From the NCBI GenBank assembly GCA_027069135.1, contig JALXFE010000588.1:1-64000 (forward strand): 64,000 nt of DNA. The letters are read 5' to 3'. The position numbers and the translations under genes are program-made. Below the pieces are notes generated by a model, which was not told the origin of the DNA, made no database searches, and saw nothing but the letters and a program-made list of their open reading frames with translations. The DNA comes from Thermoanaerobaculia bacterium (lineage in GTDB: Bacteria > Acidobacteriota > Thermoanaerobaculia > Multivoradales > JAHZIX01). Positions 10,010 to 18,857 of the stretch are shown piece after piece (positions within the stretch are counted from its first letter, which is position 1; every line of letters starts with the position of its first letter).

Positions 10010-10187
10010 ACGGAAGAAAGAAGAGGACTGAAACTCCCCCGCGGAAGTTTCGTACGTATCGAGGAGGGCTATTTCGAGTCCACCTACCCTTCCTGTGCTG
10101 TCTTTTTTCTTGGGCCGGCCCGAGCTTGCGGGCGAACCTGGCGGCATTGGCTGATTCCAGCGAGAAGATACCGAGGAGATTCTGACC

Positions 10188-13100
10188 ATGTTTCATCGAC
10201 ACCTCTTGGGCCCGATTTGCACGTTGGTGCTCGCTACCGGGGTCCTGCCTGCCTTGGCCTTGGATACGACCGATACGCGCATGCTCGCTCAGCCGGCTCT
10301 GAGCGCGGACCACGTCGCCTTTGTCTACGGAGGAGATCTCTGGATCTCCCGCCGCGACGGAACCGACGTGCGCCGTCTGACCTCCCATGTGGGGGATGAG
10401 TTTCGTCCCAGATTCTCCCCCGACGGCCAGCTCGTGGCTTTTAGCGGCGAGTACGATGGAAACTTCGATGTTTTTGTCGTCCCGGTCGGGGGAGGGATTC
10501 CGAAGAGAATGACCTGGCATCCGGGTCCGGACGCGGTCCAGGATTTTTCACCGGACGGACGCGAGATCTACTTTGTCTCTCCCCGCTCGGTCCATACCCA
10601 GCGTCATACCCAGCTTTTTTCCTTGGCCCTCGATGGGGGTGTGCCGACGCAGATTCCCCTCCCTCATGCCTTCAAGGCGGCGGTTTCGCCGGATGGCAAG
10701 AGGATCGCGTATGTCCCCTTGCAGGAGGCGTTTGGCCAGTGGAAAAACTACCGAGGCGGCAGGGTCTCGAGGATTTGGATCTACGACGTCGGGGATCACT
10801 CGGTTGTCCAGGTGCCCCAGCCGGCAGGACGTTGCAACGACACCGATCCGATGTGGTTGGGGGAACAGCTGTATTTCATCTCGGACCGGGACGGAGAGTT
10901 CAATCTCTTTTCCTTCGACGAAGAGCAAGACTCAGTCCTGCGTTTGACGAACCATGAGGACTTTCCCATCGCGAGTGCCTCCGCCGGTGGTGGTGGCCTC
11001 GTCTACGAGCAGGGTGGTTACCTCCACATCTTCGATCCCGACTCCGGGACATCGGAGCGTCTGCAGATCGGTGTCGCGGCGGATCTCGGCGAATTGCGGC
11101 CCCGGTACGTCGAAGGAAAGGACTACCTTCGCAGCTTCGGGCTGTCGCCTTCCGGGGCCCGGTCGGTTCTGGAAGTTCGGGGAGAGATCCTGACTCTACC
11201 GGCGAAGAACGGCGATGCGCGCAATATTACCCGTTCGCCGGGAGCCCACGACCGCTCCCCGGTGTGGTCTCCGAAAGGGGATCGCATCGCGTATTTTTCA
11301 GACGCTACTGGTGAGTATGCTCTGCACCTCGTGGCGCAGGATGGAAGGGGAGAACCGAAGGTCTACTCCCTGACCGGAGCAGGGTTCTACGAGGATCCCC
11401 GATGGTCCCCGGACGGCAAGAAGATCAGTTTCGTCGACAACTCCTGGTCCTTATTCCTCCTGGATCTGGAGTCCGGCGAGGAGACGAAGGTGTCTTCGGA
11501 GCCGATATATGGGGCCCAGCGTACCCTCTCCCATGCCTGGTCGCCGGATTCCCGGTGGCTTGCCTACACGAGAATCACCGAAGCCTACTTCCAGCAAGTC
11601 CATCTCTTCGATGTCGAGAAGGGCGAATCCCATCCGGTAACGGACGGTTTGAGCGATGTCGGCGAGCCGGTCTTTGACGCCAGCGGAAAATATCTCTACT
11701 TCGCCGCATCGACGGACGTCGGCCCGGTACGCCATTGGTTCGCCCAATCGAATCAGGATACGGCCTGGTCCCGATCCCTATATCTGGCGGTGCTGGCTTC
11801 CGGTGAGGAATCTCCTCTCGCCCGGGAGAGCGACGAGGAGAAGGGCGAAGGTGAGGCTTCGAAGCATGGGGAGGAGTCGAGCGATGAGGAGGAGACCGAG
11901 CCCCCCATCGTGACGGTAGACTTTGACCGTCTCCATGAGCGGATTCTTGCGCTGCCTTTGCCACCGGCCGAGTACTCAGGGCTCATCGCCGGAGAGGCCG
12001 GGAAGCTCTTCTACCTCGAAGCACCGATCCGGACGCTGTCCCAGAGCGCTCGGCAACAAGGGCCGCCGACAGGTGCGTTGAAGCGTTTTGACCTGAAGGA
12101 GCGAGAGGCTACGACCCTGGCCGAGGGCGTCTTGGCCTTCACGCTGTCCCGAGACGGCAAGAAGGTCTTGGCGCAGACGCCCGAGGGATTTCGAATCGGT
12201 TCCTCCGAAGAGGCGTTGGAAGGCGGGGAGACCCTGGCCGTCGACGCCATCCAGGTCAAGATTGATCCTACAGCCGAGTGGAAGCAGATCTTCAACGAAG
12301 CCTGGCGGATCAACCGTGATTACTTCTACGATCCGGGAATGCACGGTGCGGACTGGCCCGCGATGCGAGAGAAATATGCCCAATTCCTGCCGCATCTCTC
12401 GAATCGCAGGGACCTCAACCGGCTGTTGCGCTGGATGTCGAGCGAGCTCGCCGTCGGTCACCATTTTGTTTTCGGTGGAGATCGTCTCGCAACGGCGGAC
12501 CATGTCCCAGGAGGTCTCCTGGGCGCGGATTACGAAATCGACGAGGGTCGCTACCGATTCGCCAAAGTCTTCGGTGGTCTCAATTGGAATCCGCAGTTGC
12601 GGGCACCGTTGACGGAGCCCGGAGTCGAGGTGCACAGCGGCGACTATCTGCTAGCCGTCGAGGGAGAGGACCTGCGACCGCCGGAGAATCTCTTTCGCCG
12701 CTTCGAGAATACCGCGGGTAAGATCGTAGAGATCACGGTCGGGCCCCATGCCGACGGACGCGATTCACGGACGGTCCGGGTGGTTCCGGTAGCCGACGAG
12801 GCTGCGCTGCGAAACCGAGAATGGGTCGAGGGGAATCTGCGTCGGGTAGACGAAGCGACCGGAGGCCGGGTCGCCTATGTTCACGTCCCCGACACGGCGA
12901 CTCTCGGGCATGCCTACTTCAAGCGCTATTTTTTCCCTCAAACCTATAAGGACGCCATCATCGTCGACGAACGCCATAACGGCGGTGGTCAGGTCGCGGA
13001 CTATTACATCGACATCTTGCGGCGGCCGTATCTCGCCAGTTGGACGCCGCGCTACGGAAGCGCCCTGCATAGCCCCTTTTCCTCCATCCAAGGACCCAAA

Positions 13101-13472
13101 GTCATGTTGATCGACGAGACCGCGGGCTCCGGTGGTGATCTTCTTCCGTGGATGTTTCGCAAATTCGAACTCGGCACCCTCATCGGTCGCCGCACCTGGG
13201 GTGGACTGGTCGGAATCCTCGGGTTTCCCATCCTGATGGATGGTGGGGCGATCACCGCTCCCAATATTGCCTTTTGGACGACGGAGGAAGGCTACGGGGT
13301 GGAAAACGTCGGCGTTCCCCCGGATCTTGAAGTGGAACAATTTCCGGCCGAGACCCTCCACGGCCGAGATCCGCAACTGGAAAAGGCCATCGAGGTGGTG
13401 CTCGAACAATTGGAAGCCAATCCGCCGAAGGAGCCGAAGGCGCCCCCGTTCCCGATTCGAGTACGGAGGTGA
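10188..13472 (+). CDS. Tricorn-like serine protease (S41), exported
   Basis: This 1094-residue protein is a Tricorn protease homologue, expected to trim oligopeptides. It has a signal peptide (cleavage near residue 24). N-terminal beta-propeller repeats are marked by recurring F-S-P-D-G and W-S-P-D-G motifs up to about residue 520. An acidic linker at about 545-575 is rich in Glu/Ser. A PDZ-like domain spans about 780-860 and a C-terminal S41 core contains D-E-R-H-N-G-G-G and the nucleophile segment A-G-S-G-G-D (Ser near 981). GAGGAG precedes the ATG. Archaeal Tricorn is cytosolic, whereas this one carries an export signal, so it probably works in the periplasm. A second paralogue lies at 34247-37447. 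Confidence 0.9.
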   Translation: MFHRHLLGPICTLVLATGVLPALALDTTDTRMLAQPALSADHVAFVYGGDLWISRRDGTDVRRLTSHVGDEFRPRFSPDGQLVAFSGEYDGNFDVFVVPVGGGIPKRMTWHPGPDAVQDFSPDGREIYFVSPRSVHTQRHTQLFSLALDGGVPTQIPLPHAFKAAVSPDGKRIAYVPLQEAFGQWKNYRGGRVSRIWIYDVGDHSVVQVPQPAGRCNDTDPMWLGEQLYFISDRDGEFNLFSFDEEQDSVLRLTNHEDFPIASASAGGGGLVYEQGGYLHIFDPDSGTSERLQIGVAADLGELRPRYVEGKDYLRSFGLSPSGARSVLEVRGEILTLPAKNGDARNITRSPGAHDRSPVWSPKGDRIAYFSDATGEYALHLVAQDGRGEPKVYSLTGAGFYEDPRWSPDGKKISFVDNSWSLFLLDLESGEETKVSSEPIYGAQRTLSHAWSPDSRWLAYTRITEAYFQQVHLFDVEKGESHPVTDGLSDVGEPVFDASGKYLYFAASTDVGPVRHWFAQSNQDTAWSRSLYLAVLASGEESPLARESDEEKGEGEASKHGEESSDEEETEPPIVTVDFDRLHERILALPLPPAEYSGLIAGEAGKLFYLEAPIRTLSQSARQQGPPTGALKRFDLKEREATTLAEGVLAFTLSRDGKKVLAQTPEGFRIGSSEEALEGGETLAVDAIQVKIDPTAEWKQIFNEAWRINRDYFYDPGMHGADWPAMREKYAQFLPHLSNRRDLNRLLRWMSSELAVGHHFVFGGDRLATADHVPGGLLGADYEIDEGRYRFAKVFGGLNWNPQLRAPLTEPGVEVHSGDYLLAVEGEDLRPPENLFRRFENTAGKIVEITVGPHADGRDSRTVRVVPVADEAALRNREWVEGNLRRVDEATGGRVAYVHVPDTATLGHAYFKRYFFPQTYKDAIIVDERHNGGGQVADYYIDILRRPYLASWTPRYGSALHSPFSSIQGPKVMLIDETAGSGGDLLPWMFRKFELGTLIGRRTWGGLVGILGFPILMDGGAITAPNIAFWTTEEGYGVENVGVPPDLEVEQFPAETLHGRDPQLEKAIEVVLEQLEANPPKEPKAPPFPIRVRR

Positions 13473-13505
13473 GGAAGAGCGCGGGCTATTTTTTGGGGAA
13501 GTCTT

Positions 13506-13787
13506 CTAGATTGGCTCTGAACCAGCCTGGGTAGGAATGGCCGGCCGGGTTCGAGGCAGCGGTCGCTCCCGGGTTCGAGAGCGTTCGCCGCGCCGCAGGG
13601 CCGCCGTGATGTAGAGGCCGCACGAGCAAAGCCAAGCGCCCCAGACGACCGTCAGAAAGGAAGCTCCGAAAAAGGCACTCGCTTCCGGTAGCCGGGTACG
13701 GAGCAGGAAGAACACGACGCTGGCGGCACCGTTGAGGGTGGCCATGGCCGAGAGTAAAACGAGGGTCATGCTGCTGCTTCCAGACAT
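13506..13787 (-). CDS. Small two-TM membrane protein of unknown function
   Basis: The 93-residue product has two hydrophobic segments, at about residues 7-29 and 37-62, and an arginine-rich soluble tail. No family is recognised. It converges on the Tricorn-like gene, with 34 bp between stops. It lies beyond the terminator of the gamma-glutamyltransferase gene on the same strand, so it is probably transcribed separately. The reading frame is plausible but unsupported by homology. Confidence 0.5.
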   Translation of the reverse strand: MSGSSSMTLVLLSAMATLNGAASVVFFLLRTRLPEASAFFGASFLTVVWGAWLCSCGLYITAALRRGERSRTRERPLPRTRPAIPTQAGSEPI

Positions 13788-13843
13788 CTCATAGGTGGGT
13801 ACGCAAGGCGAAGGCGGAAGGTTTTCTTCAAGAAAAACAAGGA

Positions 13844-13874
13844 AGCCCCCTCGCGGGGGAACCCGGAGGGGGCT
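13844..13874 (-). terminator. Intrinsic terminator of the gamma-glutamyltransferase gene
   Basis: A 9-bp GC-rich perfect inverted repeat (AGCCCCCTC / GAGGGGGCT) lies about 80 bp past the ggt stop. On the minus strand it is followed by the T-rich run TTCCTTGTTTTT, so it fits a leftward terminator. Confidence 0.8.
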
Positions 13875-13952
13875 TTACTCAGCACCGAGAAGTGCCGAGG
13901 CTGCCTGTTGGGAGGAAAGTTAGCCTTTGAAGGGGGAAGGGTCAAGGGGGAG

Positions 13953-15566
13953 TCAGACGTAGCGGGTGACCCCGCCGCGGCGGGCGTCGCTGGCTCCGAA
14001 GAAGGTTCCCCGGCGGGAATCCAGTCCGGCGCTGTGGACCCCTCCGAAGAAGAGGTTGGTTTCTGGCCAAAGGCGGTGGTCCGGATAGGCCCCTTGCAGG
14101 AAGCGGACGGTGTCCTCCGGGAAGCCCGGCTCTATGTGCAGAGTTCCTCGCTCGAAGTGAAGCCGGGGTCGGATGACGGCTTCTCCCAAGGGCAGGCCCA
14201 GGTCCAAGTAATTCACCAGGGCCTGGGTGATCGCGGTCCGGAGCCGGTTGGAACCTCCGGAACCCAGAGCCACTCGACAGCCATCAGGGCTTTCGAGGAC
14301 CGTCGGAGCCATCATGGAGGAGAGCCGTCGATTCTTGGGCCAGGCGTGAAATCCCCCAGGGTTTAGATCTTCTTCACCGAGCATGTTGTTGAGGAGAATG
14401 CCGGTTCCCTCGAGGAAGATCCCGCTGCCCTCGCCGTTGGAAAGGGTCAAGCTGGCCAGGTTGCCCGCTCGGTCGGCGACGCTGATCTGGGTCGTCCCGC
14501 GAGTGGCGGAGACATGATTCCGCAGAGTCCTGCGATAGGCGTCGAGGATCGGCCGCTCGAGAAGGGGGTCGAGAGAGGCCTCGGGATCTGTCGCCAGCTG
14601 ACAGCGGGCCAGGTTGGTCAAGGCCATGGCCTCGACCAGTCCATGAACGTGGTGGCGACTGCCGAAGGATTCCAACTCGCCGGTCAGGCTTGAGAGCAGC
14701 TCCAGGCAAAAAGCGATGAGGGTTCCCCCGCTGGAGGGGGCCGGGTTGGTGGCGATGTCTGCCCCACCGTGGCGAAATCGCAGGGGGCTTCGGCGTTTGA
14801 CCCTGTAGTCGGCCAGATCCTTAGCAGTGAGGTGTCCACCGCCCTCGACGTTGGCTCGGACGAGGCGGTCTGCGACTTCACCCCGGTAGAAGAGGTCCTC
14901 CCCCTCGCGGGTCAGAGCCTCCAGAAAATCGGCGAACTCAGGTAGGCGGAAGAGCTCTCCCGGAGCGATCGAAGCGCCGGTGGTCTCATCCCAATGGAAG
15001 ATGCGGCGTGCTTCCGGGGTCGAATGGAGAATCGGGGCCAGGATCTGCTGAATATAGGCCTGGAAGCAATTGACCTGCACACCCTTCTGAGCCAATTCGA
15101 TCGCCGGGGCTGCGAGCTCCGGCAGCGGCACGGATCCGAGATCCTGGTGGACTTCGAAGAGACCTTTGACCCCGCCGGGGCAGGCGATGGAGGCATAGCC
15201 GATGTGAAATTCCTGAGTCGCGTCGCCGAAATCGCCCTCGATGGGGTAGAAATCCTCTCCATCCTCCCGCCGCCGGTGGGGCGTCTGGGTGAAGAAGTCA
15301 TAGAGGGTCTGCCGGCCGTCTTGGCGATGGGCCAGGAGAAAACCACCTCCCCCGAGAGACGAAAGAATCGGTTCCGCAACGCAGGCCGCCAAAAAGGCAG
15401 CGAGGGTGGCGTCGAACGCGTTGCCACCGGCTTCGAGGATCGTGCAGGCCGCTTCCGCCGTCGCCTCATGTCCGGCGGCGACGACTCCATGGGTGGCGGT
15501 CTCATGGCCGGCGGTTCGATCGCAGGCAATTTCATGATTGGCAGTCCGGGGGGCTAGCATCTTCAC
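13953..15566 (-). CDS. ggt: Gamma-glutamyltransferase family protein
   Basis: Members hydrolyse or transfer the gamma-glutamyl group of glutathione and related compounds. They self-cleave before a conserved Thr. The 537-residue product has G-H-E-A-T-A-E-A-A near the N-terminus, G-G-N-A-F-D-A-T-L-A-A, and G-T-T-Q-I-S-V-A-D around the expected processing Thr (about residue 358). It also has the C-terminal G-S-G-G-S-N-R-L-R-T-A oxyanion segment. The usual T-T-H-x-S is here T-T-Q-I-S. No signal peptide is seen, so it may be cytoplasmic, unlike classical periplasmic GGT. An ATG two codons downstream is an alternative start. Confidence 0.88.
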   Translation of the reverse strand: MKMLAPRTANHEIACDRTAGHETATHGVVAAGHEATAEAACTILEAGGNAFDATLAAFLAACVAEPILSSLGGGGFLLAHRQDGRQTLYDFFTQTPHRRREDGEDFYPIEGDFGDATQEFHIGYASIACPGGVKGLFEVHQDLGSVPLPELAAPAIELAQKGVQVNCFQAYIQQILAPILHSTPEARRIFHWDETTGASIAPGELFRLPEFADFLEALTREGEDLFYRGEVADRLVRANVEGGGHLTAKDLADYRVKRRSPLRFRHGGADIATNPAPSSGGTLIAFCLELLSSLTGELESFGSRHHVHGLVEAMALTNLARCQLATDPEASLDPLLERPILDAYRRTLRNHVSATRGTTQISVADRAGNLASLTLSNGEGSGIFLEGTGILLNNMLGEEDLNPGGFHAWPKNRRLSSMMAPTVLESPDGCRVALGSGGSNRLRTAITQALVNYLDLGLPLGEAVIRPRLHFERGTLHIEPGFPEDTVRFLQGAYPDHRLWPETNLFFGGVHSAGLDSRRGTFFGASDARRGGVTRYV

Positions 15567-15678
15567 AGGAATGGAATTATCAGGGATCCGTCGGCGGTTT
15601 ACCAGATGACGAAAGGCCTAACGGTAAAATGGTTCGCAACATTGCTGCCGGACGATGCGAGGCGTCGGGATCTTGTAA

Positions 15679-15706
15679 CCTCTCTCTTGTAGCCTCTCTC
15701 TTGTAG
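15679..15706. repeat. 14-bp perfect tandem duplication
   Basis: CCTCTCTCTTGTAG occurs twice back to back, preceded by a partial copy (TCTTGTAA). It lies in the divergent intergenic region between ggt and the TPR-like gene. No function is assigned; slippage is the simplest origin. Confidence 0.7.
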
Positions 15707-15834
15707 CTTTTCTGGCGAGACTTACGATCGAGCCCGGGCCCCTTCGAATCTGCTACCTTCCTAGGTGGCCGGTACCGGCATAGGATTATCTACGATGGGG
15801 CCTGGCTCCACGAGAACTTCTTAGGAGTAGGTAT

Positions 15835-17091
15835 ATGGCGTTCTTGAGCCGAGTTTTCCGACGGGATCCCCGGCGGTTACTGCACAAAGCGGAGGGCTGG
15901 TTGCGGGACGGCCAGGGGGTCCGAGCACTCCATGCAGCTGAAAATGTCGTCGAGGGCGCTGAGGGGCGAATCTTGGAGGAGGCGGAAGATCTCGCCCGTC
16001 GGGCTCATGCTGCGATCATGAACCGAGCCCTTCAAGAGGCGAAGCTCTCCAAGGAGGCCGGTGATCTGCGGGAAGCCGCCGATTGGATGGGGACCGCCGC
16101 CGATCATTGCGACGACGAGGCCCAGAGGACGGAGATCGGAAACCTTCGAGCCGCGATGCTCGAGCGGGCGGGACGCGCTGACGAGATAGCTCTTGAAGAA
16201 GATCCGGGGGACGGGGAGGAGCCGCTGGGGGACGAAGAGATCGCCTACGAGATGCTGGCGGGAACCTTTTCGCCGCAGATAGCCGACCTCTACAACCAGC
16301 GCCCGGCGGAGCTCCGCGCGGCGGTAGTGGCTTTTCATGGAGGCAGTCCCACAGAAGCCCTTTCGATCCTCGAGAACCTGCTCGCGGAAGATCCGGACGA
16401 CCCGGTCTTCCGTCTCGAGGCGGGTCAATGCCGGCTCGCGATGGGCCAGATGGAAGCCGCCCAAAGCGATTTCGAAGCCGCGGGAGAAGCCCTCGGCGAT
16501 GATGCTCTCGACGCTGCCGGGAGCCTCTCCATCCCCTTCCTGCTCGCGACCACGCTCTTTGAGGGGGGGAAGTCCAAGGAATTGCTGACCCGATTTGAGG
16601 AAGACATCGATCTCGAAAAAGGCCCAGCAGAGTTGGGAAGACTATGGGCTCGTGCATTGCTCGAGGAGGGCCGTGACGCCGAGGCCCTCGAGGCCATGTT
16701 GATCTTGGGAAATCGATCTCCTGCGGATGCGGAGCTTGCCTTCGAGCTCTCCACGGTTCTCGAAGTCCAGGGCTACGAAGAAGAGGCCATCGCCCGCCTC
16801 GAGAGGGTCGTGGCTCCCGGTTGCTCGACGGGAAGTTGCAATCGGGGGGCCTTGTTTCTGCCGGCGGCGAGGAGGCTCGCCGCCCTCTATCTCAAGGGCG
16901 AAAGGAATCCTCAGCGGGCCGGTGAGGTGCTCGCCTGGGTCCTCGTGGCCTCCGGCGGTCGGTTGTCGGAGGAGGACCTTCCTCTCGTGGAACGGTACCG
17001 AGATCTCCTGGGCGATGAGGATCTGCCGGAGCTTACAAGCTCCCTCGAAGTCTCCGAGAGCCTGTCGGTGATGGGCGGCGCGGGGGAGTGA
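15835..17091 (+). CDS. TPR-like helical repeat protein
   Basis: The 418-residue soluble protein is rich in Ala/Glu/Leu helices. It has recurring TPR-like pairs, such as A-L-S-I-L-E-N-L-L-A-E-D-P-D-D-P-V-F-R-L and A-I-A-R-L-E-R-V-V-A-P, the latter typical of tetratricopeptide scaffolds. A more acidic stretch (about residues 120-140) splits the N-terminal helices from the repeat region. AGGAG precedes the ATG. It overlaps the next gene by one base (TGATG), so the two are probably co-translated. The partner proteins are unknown. Confidence 0.7.
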   Translation: MAFLSRVFRRDPRRLLHKAEGWLRDGQGVRALHAAENVVEGAEGRILEEAEDLARRAHAAIMNRALQEAKLSKEAGDLREAADWMGTAADHCDDEAQRTEIGNLRAAMLERAGRADEIALEEDPGDGEEPLGDEEIAYEMLAGTFSPQIADLYNQRPAELRAAVVAFHGGSPTEALSILENLLAEDPDDPVFRLEAGQCRLAMGQMEAAQSDFEAAGEALGDDALDAAGSLSIPFLLATTLFEGGKSKELLTRFEEDIDLEKGPAELGRLWARALLEEGRDAEALEAMLILGNRSPADAELAFELSTVLEVQGYEEEAIARLERVVAPGCSTGSCNRGALFLPAARRLAALYLKGERNPQRAGEVLAWVLVASGGRLSEEDLPLVERYRDLLGDEDLPELTSSLEVSESLSVMGGAGE

Positions 17092-17690
17092 TGTTGGCCA
17101 AGTCAGTCTGCATCGCGCTGCTGGCCCTATTGGCCACGCCGAGCCTCGCAGGAGCGCGATGCGCCCCGAGGGATGACGACGTGCATGCGCCCTGGCGCCT
17201 TCTTACCTGGGAGGACTTCCGGGCCAGGCTGGACTCGAGAAGGACCGCCGACGCGGCGACGACCAAGACCGGCCTCATCTTGAAACGAGTGACATCGACC
17301 CCCGAGCGCGACGGCGATGAATGGGTGGCGAAGCCGGAGAACGTCTGTGTCTACTCGGTGATGTACAAACTCGAGTCCGGGTACGCCGAGGGGGGGAGGA
17401 ACGGTAAGAATCTTCGCCATGGCCAGTTGCGCTTCGACCTCACGGAAATCTTTGCCCGTCGGCTCTACCGCAGGATCGTCGCCACGCAGCTGCGGGGGCC
17501 GGAACCCCGGGCTTTGAAGGCGCGGCTTGAGGGAGACATCGAAAAGATGTACCAAGAGACGCTCCAGGAGTGGATCGAGGCGATGGAAGCGTTCAACAAG
17601 GAAACCGACTTTGGGCGCAGCAAGAGGGCTGAGAAAAAGTGGGCGCGCCAGGTCGAGGAGTGGTTAGAGGAGGTTCCGCCCGTTCCCTGA
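17091..17690 (+). CDS. Exported DUF922-like protein lacking the HExxH motif
   Basis: The roughly 199-residue product has a signal peptide (L-L-A-L-L-A-T-P-S-L-A-G-A). It then has L-T-W-E-D-F-R-A-R, an A-T-T-K-T-G segment, and R-H-G-Q-L-R-F-D-L-T-E-I-F-A-R-R-L. This pattern resembles the DUF922 putative secreted zinc protease family, whose active segment is usually H-E-Q-x-H-F-D. Here the Glu is Gly and the second His is Arg, so a metalloprotease activity is unlikely. I chose ATG 17091, which overlaps the upstream stop. A GTG at 17088 is possible. The assignment is from remembered family patterns and is moderately sure. Confidence 0.6.
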   Translation: MLAKSVCIALLALLATPSLAGARCAPRDDDVHAPWRLLTWEDFRARLDSRRTADAATTKTGLILKRVTSTPERDGDEWVAKPENVCVYSVMYKLESGYAEGGRNGKNLRHGQLRFDLTEIFARRLYRRIVATQLRGPEPRALKARLEGDIEKMYQETLQEWIEAMEAFNKETDFGRSKRAEKKWARQVEEWLEEVPPVP

Positions 17691-17741
17691 TCGAACCCTC
17701 GGGGCCAAGAAGGGAACAGGCGGTGAGCCAAGCCGCTCTCT

Positions 17742-18719
17742 CTATTTCTTCAACAGAGCGGTCTCCGGGTGGACCGAAACCCAGTTGTACCAGAAGGTGT
17801 CGAAACCGGCGATCGGCTCAAATCCTGGTGGTAGAGCCTCGTCGGGGCCTGGAAGCAGGCCTGCGGGGTCGGTCTTCTCCGGGTCGATTTTAGCTGGGAT
17901 GAGGTAGGCCCGACTGGACTCGAACATGGATGCCCCCGGTCGGCGAAAGATCAAAAGATGACGCCCACCGAAGATCTTGGAGCGAAGGATCTTTCCTCCG
18001 GCAAAAACCGTGTGGGGAACGGCCACGGGTCGATCGTCGATCAGGAAGGAGAAGATCGAGCCCTTTGGCGGCAGTCGGTCGTCCTTGACTTCCATATTGC
18101 GAAAGGTTTTTTCGTTGGAGAAATAGTTGTCGTAAGGGTTGTTCTCGATGTGTTCCTTACCATCGACGGAAAGCACTCGTGTATCCGGGTATCGTTCCCG
18201 CCATTTCTTCCAGGTCGTTTTCTCGCTCACCGGCAGCTCGACCAGGTCTTTCTTGTCGAGGGTGCCGCCGATAGCCTTGGAGGTCATGATCGACCACCAA
18301 CTATCGGTCTCTCGGTCCCGCATGACGAGGGCAGCGTTCCAAAGAGCGCCGGAGGCTTCAAAGCTCAGTTCTCGGTTTCCAATTTTGCGGTCGTAAACTA
18401 CGGCCGTATTCGCCAGGGGTCACCACACGGCGGCGAAGCTCTTGTCCCCGATTCGATCGTTGACGATCTCATGGCGGTTGAGCAGGTTCAGGCTGTAGGC
18501 GCGGGCCTCGCCGTCGATCACTACGCCTAAGATCCAGGCGTCATCATCCATCTTTGCCGTTTTGGCATCGACGAATTTCGGCTCGAAAACCGCGGGGATA
18601 CCGCCTCGCGGCAATAGCTGTTCGACCCCCGGCGGAAGCTCCTCGCTTGCGGCCCCGAGAAAGGTGGGGAAGGCGGCGAGGAGAGTCGCCGAGAGAATTC
18701 GATTCCAGGGATGGGTCAT
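17742..18719 (-). CDS. DUF3179 family exported protein with in-frame TGA (candidate selenoprotein)
   Basis: The reading frame is continuous for 326 codons apart from one TGA at 18420-18422 (codon 100). Upstream lie a signal peptide (residues 1-24), E-P-K-F-V-D and the DUF3179 motifs L-G-V-V-I-D-G-E-A-R-A-Y-S-L and H-E-I-V-N-D. Directly after the TGA come P-L-A-N-T-A-V-V-Y-D-R and later T-T-W-K-K-W and N-P-Y-D-N-Y. The family normally has C-P-L-C-x-T-A-V-x-x-D-R here, so TGA sits at the first Cys and the second Cys is Ala. A hairpin fitting the bacterial SECIS rules follows. AAAGGAG precedes ATG 18719. The alternative is a pseudogene with one nonsense mutation. No sel genes are in the window. 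The family's biochemical role is unknown. Confidence 0.8.
18388..18406 (-). promoter_or_regulatory. Candidate bacterial SECIS-like hairpin
   Basis: On the minus strand, 13 bases after the TGA, CGG-C-CGUA-GUU-UACG-A-CCG folds into 3 + 4 base pairs with one C-A mismatch and a GUU apical loop. The loop begins 22 bases after the UGA, with G as its first base. As I recall the bacterial SECIS consensus, it asks for a 3-14-base loop with G in the first two positions, 16-37 bases from the UGA. An overlapping palindrome (UACGGCCGUA) could compete. The call is an inference from folding by eye. Confidence 0.5.
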
Positions 18720-18857
18720 ATAGGCTCCTTTCGTGCCGATGATACGCGAACTCGAGGGGGTTTGGATCGATCTGGAAGACCGGGAGTTTTCGTGCCGGGA
18801 TCTTGCCTCGCGGCCGGGGCCGTGGGGCTGCCACAGACTGCTAGACTCGATTTCGTG

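Noticed and set aside
13908-14366. 152-codon plus-strand frame over the end of ggt
   Set aside because: Antisense shadow of ggt, with no RBS and atypical composition.
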